DNA of 64,000 nucleotides from DASQZK01 sp963771005 (GTDB lineage: Bacteria > Bacteroidota > Bacteroidia > Bacteroidales > GCA-2748055), in contig CAVYRO010000008.1 of the NCBI GenBank assembly GCA_963771005.1, positions 1,178,001 to 1,242,000 of the forward strand, read 5' to 3'. Below the pieces are notes generated by a model that was not told the DNA's origin, did no database searches, and saw nothing but the letters and a program-made list of their open reading frames with translations. Positions 44,495 through 53,493 of this stretch are shown in pieces (the first letter of the stretch is position 1; each line of letters starts with the position of its first letter). The position numbers and the translations under genes were made by a program.

Positions 44495-46504
44495 ATGTTA
44501 AATACATTCCGTAAACTCGTCCTTTCTCTATTGGTCCTGAATAATGCCTCTCCTTTGTTCTGCCAGAGGGATTCTGCCATAGTTATTCAACTAGATACGG
44601 TCTCAGTCACGGAAACCAGGCCATCCTTCAGCACGACGAGCAAAGATGTCATAACTATTACAAATCAGGATATCAAGGAGAAAGGATCCCAATCCCTTTC
44701 CGATGCCCTTGCCACGCTTCCTGGAGTGAACCAGCTTACCACCGGGGCTATATCGAAACCCGTCATCAGGGGACTTTATGGCAATCGCATACTGATCAAC
44801 ATGGCGGGCATTCCGCTGGAGGACCAGGAATGGGAGGACGAACATGGTCTTGGAATATCAGATATCGGCATCGAACGGGTTGAACTCGTAAAAGGACCCG
44901 CTTCACTCATGTTCGGTCCCGGAGCCATGGGAGGTGTGATAAATATCCTTGCGGAAGATATGCCGGCCGCCGGTAAGAGGGAACAGGAAATTAATCTCGG
45001 GCTCTTTTCCGGATCCTATGGCGCTCAGCTGGATTATGGTTTCAGGCAAACCCGGAAAAATTCATTTCTTGCAAGAGCCGGATTCGGGAGCCATGCCGAT
45101 TACTCCGACGGTTCGGGGGAACGTGTGCCGAACACGCGCTTCGATACCTGGGATCTGAATCTCGGCTACGTGATGAGACGTAAGCGTTGGATCTCCGATA
45201 ACCGCCTTATCACCTTCTTTAACCGTTTCGGGTTTATTTCCGATTCCACAGACATCATCGAAGCGGCGGATGATCCCCGTCTCAGTCACCGCCTCGATCT
45301 TGCACATAGCAGTATTTTATTCACCCTCCTTTCCAGTGTAAACTCCCTTTCGCTGAACGACAGAACCGATGTGAATATCCTGATCGGCTTACAGAATAAC
45401 TGGCGACAGGAGCAGGAAAGGGGAAACCGCGTCGACCTCAATCTGTTGTTGAATACGGCCACCTTCAATAGTTACATCACAAGGAAATTGACGGGTGACT
45501 GGATATGGACAAACGGCATTTCGGGCAAATTTCAGAAAAACACCAATCTTGGAAGCCGCATCATCGTTCCCGATGCTTCAGTCCTCGAAGCATCAGCATA
45601 TAGTTATGTCAGCAAAAGACATATGCTGGGCAGCTTCACGGGAAATTTTGAGACGGGTATCCGCTATGATCATATCCGGATATCAACGGTTACAACGGGC
45701 TCCTTTAATACACAGGACGGAATGATCCCGCCTTTTAACCGTAATTTCAACATACTTAATGGATCTGCCGGTGAGACGCTGATCCTGCAAAATCTCGTGC
45801 TCAAACTGGATATCGGTACAGGATTCCGCCCGGGGAACCTGGCAGAACTCGCCGCCGATGGTCTTCACGAAGGAACCCCCAACTGGTATATCGGAGATCC
45901 CTATCTGGATGCCGAGCAATGCCTTAATACCGGATTTTCCGTAAACTGGCTGGCGGGTTTCATCCGCCTGAGCGGTTCGGTTTTCCGGAACCGGTTCTAT
46001 AATTATATCTACCTCCTTCCGGTCGATGAAGAGTATTTTGGTTTCGATGTTTTCCGGTATGTTCAGAGTAAGGCCACACTGCAGGGACTTGAGACGGGGA
46101 TTGCATTTGATAACAACGGATCATTGAAATTTTCCCTCTCATATTCGTTTCTGGATGCACACACCGATGATGGGGAATGGCTTCCCTTTATGCCGGCCAA
46201 CAGGCTTAGGTTCGATTCCAAATATTTCATGCCGGGAGGAAATGCCGGCAGCCGGCATCCATATCTTTCCATCGGTGCTTTATTTTGTGAACCCCATAAC
46301 CATACTGCTGCATCCGAAGATCCCACCCCGCGTTATCTGCTTCTTAATGCAGGGGCCGGGATTACACTGGGTCAGGTCCGGCTAATGCTCATGTGCAGAA
46401 ACCTTACCGGCAGGCTTTATTACGATCACCTGTCGAGATTGAAATATTTCGGGATGTATGATGAAGGTAGAACCTTCGTGTTGAATATGAGTTGGGACTT
46501 TTAA
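44495..46504 (+). CDS. TonB-dependent receptor (metal or cofactor type)
   Basis: About 669 residues from ATG 44495 (MLNTFRKLVLSLLVLNNASPLFC). There is no carboxypeptidase-like domain. The plug has VITITNQDIKEKGSQSLSDALATLPGV, KPVIRGLYGNRILINMAGIPLEDQEWEDEHGLG and RVELVKGPASLMFGPGAMGGVINIL, and the barrel ends LNMSWDF. The acidic WEDEHGL segment after the RGL motif resembles receptors for divalent metals. A small lipoprotein gene follows 212 bp later on the same strand. An upstream ATG at 44465 is possible but would break the signal peptide. Confidence 0.88.
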   Translation: MLNTFRKLVLSLLVLNNASPLFCQRDSAIVIQLDTVSVTETRPSFSTTSKDVITITNQDIKEKGSQSLSDALATLPGVNQLTTGAISKPVIRGLYGNRILINMAGIPLEDQEWEDEHGLGISDIGIERVELVKGPASLMFGPGAMGGVINILAEDMPAAGKREQEINLGLFSGSYGAQLDYGFRQTRKNSFLARAGFGSHADYSDGSGERVPNTRFDTWDLNLGYVMRRKRWISDNRLITFFNRFGFISDSTDIIEAADDPRLSHRLDLAHSSILFTLLSSVNSLSLNDRTDVNILIGLQNNWRQEQERGNRVDLNLLLNTATFNSYITRKLTGDWIWTNGISGKFQKNTNLGSRIIVPDASVLEASAYSYVSKRHMLGSFTGNFETGIRYDHIRISTVTTGSFNTQDGMIPPFNRNFNILNGSAGETLILQNLVLKLDIGTGFRPGNLAELAADGLHEGTPNWYIGDPYLDAEQCLNTGFSVNWLAGFIRLSGSVFRNRFYNYIYLLPVDEEYFGFDVFRYVQSKATLQGLETGIAFDNNGSLKFSLSYSFLDAHTDDGEWLPFMPANRLRFDSKYFMPGGNAGSRHPYLSIGALFCEPHNHTAASEDPTPRYLLLNAGAGITLGQVRLMLMCRNLTGRLYYDHLSRLKYFGMYDEGRTFVLNMSWDF

Positions 46505-46716
46505 TAAAGAGATAACAAAGAAATATATCTATGGAAAGCTTGAGACGAACTGCCGCAGACAGCGACCATCCGCGAAAATCCCAGTGGGTATTGCATAGGC
46601 TGCTGAATTTAAATCCGCCATTGACCTGTCCCGGTGTACTCGTCGTAATCCTAATTCCACATTTCCACTCTGCATTTGCATGAATCCTGAAATGCGAAAC
46701 TTTAATAAATTAACTT

Positions 46717-47127
46717 ATGATTATGATCAAGACATGGTTACCCGCATTGCTAGTCGCTACATTCACCTTTCTGTACACCGGATGCGACAAAGAGGCAGAA
46801 ATTCCACCTGAAATTGAATTTATAACCGGTGCCGGTTATACTGCATCCGACACGGCGGTGGCACCTGGAACCTCACTGACCGTTGGAATTTCGGTTAAGA
46901 AGACCGAGGATGATCTTAAAAAATACAATGTCTCGGTTGCCTATGACGGGGCTTCATCCACCAACACCGTGCAGGATTATATCATACCGGCTGCCGCTGA
47001 GTCTCATTATGAAAAGGATGTAACATTTTCGGTGAGGAATATGGCGGGAAGCGAGAAATATTTCTTCACAATAACCGATTCGGATGGCAACATAGCACAG
47101 CTCTCACTCACGGCTACAGTTCAATAA
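46717..47127 (+). CDS. Small lipoprotein, Ig-like, unknown function
   Basis: The 136-residue protein has a lipobox (FLYTGC) and one beta-rich module (EIEFITGAGYTASDTAVAPGTSLTVGI to the end), like many Bacteroidota surface lipoproteins. It follows the TonB receptor in the same direction, and may act with it at the surface. I do not recognise a named family. It is convergent with the SDR gene, 10 bases away. Confidence 0.75.
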   Translation: MIMIKTWLPALLVATFTFLYTGCDKEAEIPPEIEFITGAGYTASDTAVAPGTSLTVGISVKKTEDDLKKYNVSVAYDGASSTNTVQDYIIPAAAESHYEKDVTFSVRNMAGSEKYFFTITDSDGNIAQLSLTATVQ

Positions 47128-47137
47128 TCACGGAATT

Positions 47138-47956
47138 TTATCTGACCTGGCTCATTACTGCCCTGTCGAAGACCCGGTCACCGAAAAATTTCCGGATGGA
47201 TATCATGAGTTTTGCCATTTTGCCGGCCCTGTACCTTGTTTTCGGATGCTCATCCCGGATCGCGCCGGCAATGACTCCGGCGATAAGATCTGCCGGTGAG
47301 GAGGCTCCGGGTTTCCCATATTCCAGGGTGGCCTTCTCCACCGATTTTGCCAGGTTAGCGTAAGGGCCTTTCCCTGAGCGTTCTATCATGGGCCTTGTAT
47401 ATACATCGTTGAATTCAGTAGCAATGATCCCGGGTTCTATGATGATCACTTTAATTCCGAATGGTTTCGTTTCCAGCCGCAGGCAATCGCTCCAGCCTTC
47501 GAGGGCATGTTTCGATGCATGGTACCATGCTCCGAGGGGTGTGTAGATCTTACCTCCCATCGATGAAATGTTCATAATGATCCCCGATCCCTGCTTCCTG
47601 AAATGCGGAAGTACTAACTGGGTAAGTCTTGCCAGACCGAAGAGGTTGACGTCGAATTGCCGCCGTGCATCTTCCAGACTCGTTTCTTCCACCGATCCGT
47701 AAATTGCATACCCGGCATTGTTGATCAGGATATCGATCTTACCCTGCTCTCTGACGATTTGGTTGACTGCATCAGCAATATCCTCCTCCCGGGTAATATC
47801 CATCGTTAGAACATGCCCGCCAGCATCAGCTAAAACCTTCATCTCAGCCGCCCTTCGGGCAGCCCCGTAAACGATGTACCCTTCCCGGATCAGCCTGAGG
47901 GCGGTCTTCCGCCCTATGCCGGATGAGGCTCCGGTAATTAAAACTACTTTAACCAT
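47138..47956 (-). CDS. Short-chain dehydrogenase/reductase
   Basis: The 272-residue enzyme has the SDR cofactor motif ITGASSGIGRKTA, NNAGYAIYG, the catalytic Ser in MNISSMGG and YHASK with Tyr and Lys. It uses NAD(P) to oxidise or reduce a carbonyl or alcohol. The sequence fits the classical group often annotated as oxidoreductases of fatty or steroid-like substrates, but the substrate cannot be read. No partner gene is near. Confidence 0.9.
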   Translation of the reverse strand: MVKVVLITGASSGIGRKTALRLIREGYIVYGAARRAAEMKVLADAGGHVLTMDITREEDIADAVNQIVREQGKIDILINNAGYAIYGSVEETSLEDARRQFDVNLFGLARLTQLVLPHFRKQGSGIIMNISSMGGKIYTPLGAWYHASKHALEGWSDCLRLETKPFGIKVIIIEPGIIATEFNDVYTRPMIERSGKGPYANLAKSVEKATLEYGKPGASSPADLIAGVIAGAIRDEHPKTRYRAGKMAKLMISIRKFFGDRVFDRAVMSQVR

Positions 47957-48472
47957 AAAGCTCTATTTTCAATTTTTGGATAGGTAAACATATTAAAATG
48001 TAAAATTTGAAAGCTTTCAGTATCCGGTACCGGCAGCCTTCCGGATTTGTATATTTCTGAAACAGTCTCATACTCTGCATAAGCTACGTAGCCAATCTGC
48101 AAGTTATTCATGTAGCGTCTTCGGGTCGATCAATGGGTGCAGTCCGGAACCCCTACAATCCATTTTCTAACTTTTCAAATAATTCCCCGTCATATACTTT
48201 TTATCTATAAACAAAAAACAACCCGGTGAGTTTTCCGGGAACATTTTTTAAGTACCCACGGGCTTTCAAGCGACTTCATATCCTTCGCATTTCCCATAGC
48301 ATTTTAGATAAATAATCCAGGATCTATCTCTCTCTTCTTACCGGTCCGGATTTAGATGAAATTTTTAAAATGTTTCAGGAATTCTTCTGTTTTAATCCGT
48401 AAATTTAGGATCAACAAAGATTCGCGAGGGCTATAATTTATCTCAAGTCCCATTGAATAAAATCAGCACTTT
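47957..48472. other. Intergenic stretch with one hairpin
   Basis: About 515 bp between divergent genes. CCCGG-N8-CCGGG near 48222-48239, followed by ATTTTTT, could be a terminator, but no gene reads into it from the left. No other feature seen. Confidence 0.4.
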
Positions 48473-50296
48473 ATGCGTACAATCCAGGACAGGCCGGGGC
48501 TGCGAAATCATATCTTTCTGAAATTGCTTCCGGCAATGGCAATACTCTTCCATGTCAATGCATGTTCTCCGGAAAAGAACGGCGAAGTCCCTGCGATAGG
48601 AAAGGATGGTGATATTACGGCCATCGTGCTTCCGACGGATCCCGGTCCGGTAACCGGATTTGCCGCTTCCGAGCTCCGGGATTATCTTCGGGAGATCACC
48701 GGGATATCCTTACGAATCATAGATGAATCCGGACGAAAAAAGAACGAAAAAGTCATCCGGTTATCTCTGGAAAACGATCCGGCTGTCGTATGGGATGGTT
48801 TCCACATTGACGGCACGAAAGACGGCATCGTGATCGGCGCCAATAAATCTGCCGGGATCCTCTACGGTGTTTACCAGCTTCTCGAAGAAGCCGGATGTTC
48901 ATTCGTTTATCCTGGAAAAGACGAGGAGGTCATCCCTGAAAAAACGGCTGTCAGGCGTTCACGCGGACGTAAAGTTTACAAGCCGGTATTGGAACACAGG
49001 GGTCTTACGCCATACGGTCTTCAGCGCTCCAGCCTCGAATTGGGTAGGGATTTTATCGACTGGATGGCCAAAAACAAACTCAATTTCATCCTGGTTTCCG
49101 AAGACAGGCCCAGCGATTGTCCGGGTACGGCACATGGTGATATCTGGAAGGAAGTTTCCGCGAAACTGCTTCCGGAACTTCAGAAAAGGGGGTTTGTGAT
49201 CGAAATGAGCGAACATACCATGCCTAATTTTTTTCCGCGTTCACTTTTTCAGGAACACCCGGAATGGTTCTCCCTGATCGACGGTAAAAGAAAGGCCGGC
49301 CCCGCGCCCTATTTCGGGCAGATGTGCTATTCAAACAAAGATGCGGTAGATTATTATGCCAATGCCCTCTCAGCATATGCTGTCCTGCATCCCGAATTCG
49401 ACATCATCGGCACTTGGCCCCTTGACGGATCAAATTACTGCCAGTGTAAAGACTGCCAGGACCCGCAAACCATCTTTAATGCGATAAGGCATGTGGCAGA
49501 AAAGGTGAAGGAAGTCCGTCCCGATATCACTGTAGAACACCTGGCTTACCGGCCAATGACCTGGCAGCCGCCGCTGTCGGAAAAGATCCCGTCCAACCTG
49601 TCCGTCCTCTGGTGTCCCGACAATGGGGTAAAGGAAGATCTTGCCCGGGAATGGATACATAAAGCAAAAGACACAGGCGGGGTATACCAGTTCGAGTATT
49701 ATATGGGCGATAATTACCGGTCCAGGGCCAACCTTTGGCTCAGGCCTGAAAATGCTGTGAACGTGGTAAAATATGCCAACCAAATCGGGTACCGCGGCGT
49801 GATCTCTCTGTTCCTTCCGATGGAAAACTGGTGGAGATCCGCCTTCAACTCCTGGTTCTATGCCCGGGCCTGCTGGAATAACTGTCCGGGACAGGATAGC
49901 CTGATGCACGAATACAGCCAAAGATATTACGGCCGGGAATCCCCTGCCATAGAAAAGGTTTTTAAGACCCTCTTTACGGAAATCCAGCCTGAACCCTTCA
50001 TTCGACCCGATCAAAAAGAATTTACCAGACGGTTCCCTGTAATCGATACCGTTTCCCGCAATCTTGTTAGCGCACTGGACCGTATCCTCGCCAAAACCAC
50101 AGATCCGGGAATCACCAAAAATATTCTGAGGCTGAAAGCATACATTGAATATTTCAGGCTGTATGCCGAAGTATTTACCATGAAGAAACCCGGAGACCTG
50201 GACCGGCTGGTCCAATTCAGCGAAGATCATCCTGATATGCAAATGGTGATCATGTACCCGGAATATATCCGGTGGCGGTTGGAGGAGTATTTTTAA
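48473..50296 (+). CDS. DUF4838-family glycoside hydrolase-like lipoprotein
   Basis: The 607-residue protein has a lipoprotein signal (LFHVNAC). An N-terminal domain like the GH67/GH20 accessory fold (TGFAASELRDYLREITG, GILYGVYQLLEEAGCSFVYPG) comes before a TIM barrel with DUF4838 features: FIDWMAKNKLNFILV, IEMSEHTMPNFFP, GTWPLDGSNYCQCKDCQ and LAYRPMTWQPP. CQCKDC is a likely metal or disulfide site. Family members are placed near alpha-glucuronidases and hexosaminidases; the exact reaction is unknown. It probably acts in the periplasm or on the surface. The next gene on the same strand, beyond repeats, is GH20. Confidence 0.82.
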   Translation: MRTIQDRPGLRNHIFLKLLPAMAILFHVNACSPEKNGEVPAIGKDGDITAIVLPTDPGPVTGFAASELRDYLREITGISLRIIDESGRKKNEKVIRLSLENDPAVVWDGFHIDGTKDGIVIGANKSAGILYGVYQLLEEAGCSFVYPGKDEEVIPEKTAVRRSRGRKVYKPVLEHRGLTPYGLQRSSLELGRDFIDWMAKNKLNFILVSEDRPSDCPGTAHGDIWKEVSAKLLPELQKRGFVIEMSEHTMPNFFPRSLFQEHPEWFSLIDGKRKAGPAPYFGQMCYSNKDAVDYYANALSAYAVLHPEFDIIGTWPLDGSNYCQCKDCQDPQTIFNAIRHVAEKVKEVRPDITVEHLAYRPMTWQPPLSEKIPSNLSVLWCPDNGVKEDLAREWIHKAKDTGGVYQFEYYMGDNYRSRANLWLRPENAVNVVKYANQIGYRGVISLFLPMENWWRSAFNSWFYARACWNNCPGQDSLMHEYSQRYYGRESPAIEKVFKTLFTEIQPEPFIRPDQKEFTRRFPVIDTVSRNLVSALDRILAKTTDPGITKNILRLKAYIEYFRLYAEVFTMKKPGDLDRLVQFSEDHPDMQMVIMYPEYIRWRLEEYF

Positions 50297-50408
50297 GGTG
50301 GTTTGAAATGGTTTGAATGGTTTGAAATGGTTTGAGATGGTTTGAATTGGTTTGAATTGGTTTGAATTGGTTTGAATTGGTTTGAATTGGTTTCAGGTGG
50401 TTTGAATC
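50297..50408. repeat. 10-bp tandem repeat TTTGAATTGG and variants
   Basis: About eleven units of TTTGA(A/G)(A/T)TGG, nearly all 10 bp, right after the DUF4838 stop. A second block of the same type is at 50733-50791. Confidence 0.9.
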
Positions 50409-50551
50409 CCATTCAACAAATCAACAAATCAACAAATCGCCAAATTCTTTTTGGTTAGATCTGTGTTGTAAGATTCTTTTGCCGGGCTTTCAATCTGATG
50501 GGCACTATAATTCGCGCGGTTAGGAGTGAAAGTTATCTTAGAAGATTCTTT

Positions 50552-50631
50552 TCCCCGGAGGGGATCAATTGTATTAGCCACGGTTACGCCCGTGGTAAGT
50601 AGGCCGCACGCATTGAAACCCCGGCGGGGTT
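50552..50631. repeat. Three short hairpins of a REP-like type
   Basis: TCCCC-GGA-GGGGA (50552-50564), CCACG-N8-CGTGG (50578-50595) and AACCCC-GGC-GGGGTT (50617-50631) occur in 80 bp. The three-base loops match those in the 58.5-59.4 kb cluster. Confidence 0.6.
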
Positions 50632-50732
50632 AAATAATAATGTCTCAGGTGGTTCTGATTGTTTCAGGGCGGGAGTTTTACCACAGAGTGCACAGATTAT
50701 CACAGATTAGGAAAGATTGTTTCAGATGATTT

Positions 50733-50791
50733 GAAATGGTTTGAAATGGTTTGAGATGGTTTGAGATAGTTTGAGATGGTTTGAGATGGTT
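50733..50791. repeat. 10-bp tandem repeat, second block
   Basis: Six units of TTTGA(A/G)ATGG or close variants. Between this and the first block lie the hairpins and a CACAGATT word repeat. Confidence 0.85.
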
Positions 50792-50822
50792 GATTATTCA
50801 ATCACCAAATCGCCAAATCACT

Positions 50823-51071
50823 ATAGTATCAGAAAGAACACTCGACGACCCTTCGACTTCGCTCAGGGACCGGTCAATTCGATGAACGAAGAACTTTTCG
50901 GATTGTGGTAAGACAGGCAAAAGGCCCTTCATAAGAAAACCATTGAATTTTAGATTTATACATAAGGACCTTTTGCCTGCCTTACCACCACTCGAAAAGT
51001 TAACCCTCTTGAATGAAGTCGCCGGTCCCTGACCGAAGTCGAAGGGTCGTCGAGTGTTCTTACGATCACCA
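50823..51071. repeat. Long palindromic element, copy 3
   Basis: About 249 bp, same orientation as copy 2. Outer arms read CACTCGACGACCCTTCGACT and its reverse complement, again differing from the other copies at the same positions in both arms. The loop is homologous to the copy 1 loop in inverse orientation. Confidence 0.8.
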
Positions 51072-51179
51072 AATAAGTCTTGATCATAAAATCCGTATTC
51101 ATCCGTTCTATCTTTATATTCCGTGTTCTGCAATTCTTATTTGGATGACCGGGTTGATCATAAATAAAAATTAATTTAC

Positions 51180-53360
51180 ATGAAACAGAAACATCTTTTC
51201 CTTACATTATTCTTTATTGTCGCACTCAGCTTCATTCCGGGCAGCCAGGCATTGAAAGCAGCGGGAATCCTGCCCGATCCGTTCCGGATTATCCCTCAGC
51301 CTGTGGATGCCGAGCCGATGCCCGGAAAAGGTATTGAGCCGGGAGGATTGTATTACCTTGTCCTTTCGCCGGATATGCAACGACCGGTGTTGGGAGAACT
51401 TCTTTCCCAATTACCCGAGTCCGGGAAAGGCCGGGGTAAATTAACCCTGAAGATCGACAGCGTTAGTACTCCCGAATCGGAGGAAGGATATATTCTCACT
51501 ATCACCGGGGGAAACGCAGAGATCATCTCACGCGGAGAAGCCGGCATATTCTATGGGTGCCAAACCCTGGAGCAGCTTCTTGAGGATTCCCGTGATTCCG
51601 GTATACCCGCTCCTCCCTGCAGGATCACCGATTATCCGGCACTGGCATACCGTGCCGTTCATTTTGATGTGAAACACCACCTGGACGACATGGATTACTA
51701 CTACCGGAGCATAGACCGTTTGGCCCGTTATAAGATCAATGCCGTCATTTTTGAGTTCGAAGACAAGCTGCGTTACGAAAGGCAGCCACTGGTGGGCGCT
51801 CCACAGGCCATCAGCATCGATGAGATGGCGGCTTTGACCCGTTATGCCAGGGAAAGGCACATCGAGATCTCACCATTGGTACAGGGGCTAGGTCATGCCA
51901 CTTTCATCCTGAAACATGAAGCATACGCTAATCTGCGGGAATTGCCGTATAACCGCTGGGCATTTTGTCCATTGAATGAAGGCACTTACCAGGTCCTCTT
52001 CGACCTTTATCGCGATGCCATCCAGGCCACTCCCGGATCGAGATATCTACATGTCGGCGGCGATGAGACCGGGAACATCGGTTTGTGCCCGAGATGTAAA
52101 CCCACCGCCGATAAGGAAGGTATGCTGAGCCTGAACCTCTACTGGTTGAAAAGAGTTTGCGAGTTTGCCGAAGAAAACGGAAGAATACCCGTCTTTTGGG
52201 ACGATATGCCTCTTAAGGAAGGAGGGGTTTATGAGACAACCTATAAAAATATAGACCAGGCAACCGCCTCAAAAATCTGGAACTCCGGTGATAACAAACT
52301 GAATGATGTCATCGCCGAATTCCCTAAAAAATGCATCTATATGCGCTGGAACTATTCCTCGGGCATGCAGCCGGGAAATATTATGGCTCTCGATTGGTAC
52401 CGCAATCATGGTCTGAAAGTTATGGTAGCCACCGCTGCCCAGTCGGGTGGAAGTACCCTTTTTCCTGCAGATGACCGGAATGGCCTTTCCTCAAAGGGAG
52501 TGGCGGCCATTCAGAGTTTTGTTCAACTCGCAGCTGAAAAAGGTACCGAAGGCATGTTGTGCACAGCCTGGGACGACCGTTCACCCCATATGGAGACCTA
52601 TTGGCGGGGATTCATTGCCTCGGCCGAGTACAGCTGGTCACCTGGTAAACGAACGCTGGAAGAATTCGACAATGCTTACCTTCAAAGAGAGTACGCCATC
52701 GAATGGCCCCGCTACTATGACCTTTATAACCGTTTGCAGGAAGCAGCCGTTTTCTGGGGAGAGGCCTATGTGGAAAAAGGCAACCGGATGGATATGGAAA
52801 ATGCACTGTTCAACCTGCCCGGACTGGCACACTGGCTTCCTCCTAAAAAACCGGGAGAAAAGGTAAAAACCGATTTTACCGGGGTGTTGATCACGCTTCC
52901 CGATCCGGATTCCCCGGGGACATGGAATGGGAAATATGCAGAAAAACTGACCAGGGCTGCAACCGTTTTGAATGACTACCAGCTGACTTCAGAGGCCCTC
53001 AACGAATTGTATAAAAAATCAAAAAGGAACCGGTACCACTGGGAACTCTTCTCGGCACTGAACGATTTCCAGGTTACGGCTCCTAAGATCCTCACAGCCT
53101 TGAAAGAATACGATCAGGCACGTAAAGGCGGCAAGAAGGAAGCTATCGATAAAATTGAAAAGGCTCTCAAAGGATTTGAGCAAGCCTGGGAACACCTTGA
53201 ATCGGTGTACAGCGAAACCCGTTTTATTGCCTATCCGGCTGATTATGTTCCCGACCGTTACTTCCATTTTGCCAGCCAGCGGGAAGACCTGACCTGGATG
53301 ATCCAGGATGAGGAGCTTTTTTTTGGGGAGATCAGGGAATGGATACGGAAACAGGAATAG
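51180..53360 (+). CDS. GH20-family beta-N-acetylhexosaminidase-like enzyme
   Basis: The 726-residue protein has a signal peptide (to about residue 27), an N-terminal GH20b domain (FRIIPQPVDAEPM, EAGIFYGCQTLEQLLED) and a TIM barrel starting YRAVHFDVKHHLDD. The catalytic pair Asp295-Glu296 is in YLHVGGDETG, and GLCPRC and FWDDMPLKEGG follow. GH20 enzymes remove terminal GlcNAc or GalNAc by substrate-assisted catalysis. The last 200 residues are helical, with Lys-rich segments, and are not part of the usual fold. It is preceded by palindromic element copy 3 and is convergent with the HEAT/DUF1080 gene. Confidence 0.88.
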   Translation: MKQKHLFLTLFFIVALSFIPGSQALKAAGILPDPFRIIPQPVDAEPMPGKGIEPGGLYYLVLSPDMQRPVLGELLSQLPESGKGRGKLTLKIDSVSTPESEEGYILTITGGNAEIISRGEAGIFYGCQTLEQLLEDSRDSGIPAPPCRITDYPALAYRAVHFDVKHHLDDMDYYYRSIDRLARYKINAVIFEFEDKLRYERQPLVGAPQAISIDEMAALTRYARERHIEISPLVQGLGHATFILKHEAYANLRELPYNRWAFCPLNEGTYQVLFDLYRDAIQATPGSRYLHVGGDETGNIGLCPRCKPTADKEGMLSLNLYWLKRVCEFAEENGRIPVFWDDMPLKEGGVYETTYKNIDQATASKIWNSGDNKLNDVIAEFPKKCIYMRWNYSSGMQPGNIMALDWYRNHGLKVMVATAAQSGGSTLFPADDRNGLSSKGVAAIQSFVQLAAEKGTEGMLCTAWDDRSPHMETYWRGFIASAEYSWSPGKRTLEEFDNAYLQREYAIEWPRYYDLYNRLQEAAVFWGEAYVEKGNRMDMENALFNLPGLAHWLPPKKPGEKVKTDFTGVLITLPDPDSPGTWNGKYAEKLTRAATVLNDYQLTSEALNELYKKSKRNRYHWELFSALNDFQVTAPKILTALKEYDQARKGGKKEAIDKIEKALKGFEQAWEHLESVYSETRFIAYPADYVPDRYFHFASQREDLTWMIQDEELFFGEIREWIRKQE

Positions 53361-53493
53361 AGAAATTACCTGCGAACGTTGATGGGAAGTTTATCAGATA
53401 AATGAGCTGTTGGAACGGTGGCAGACAATTAAACTTATAAATTTCGCAAGGCGGGTTGACTAAGGTAAAGGAATTGCAGGCAAACTTATTTTC

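Noticed and set aside
48222..48250. Terminator of a hidden gene or small RNA
   Set aside because: A GC stem and T-run are present but no upstream promoter or gene can be supported.
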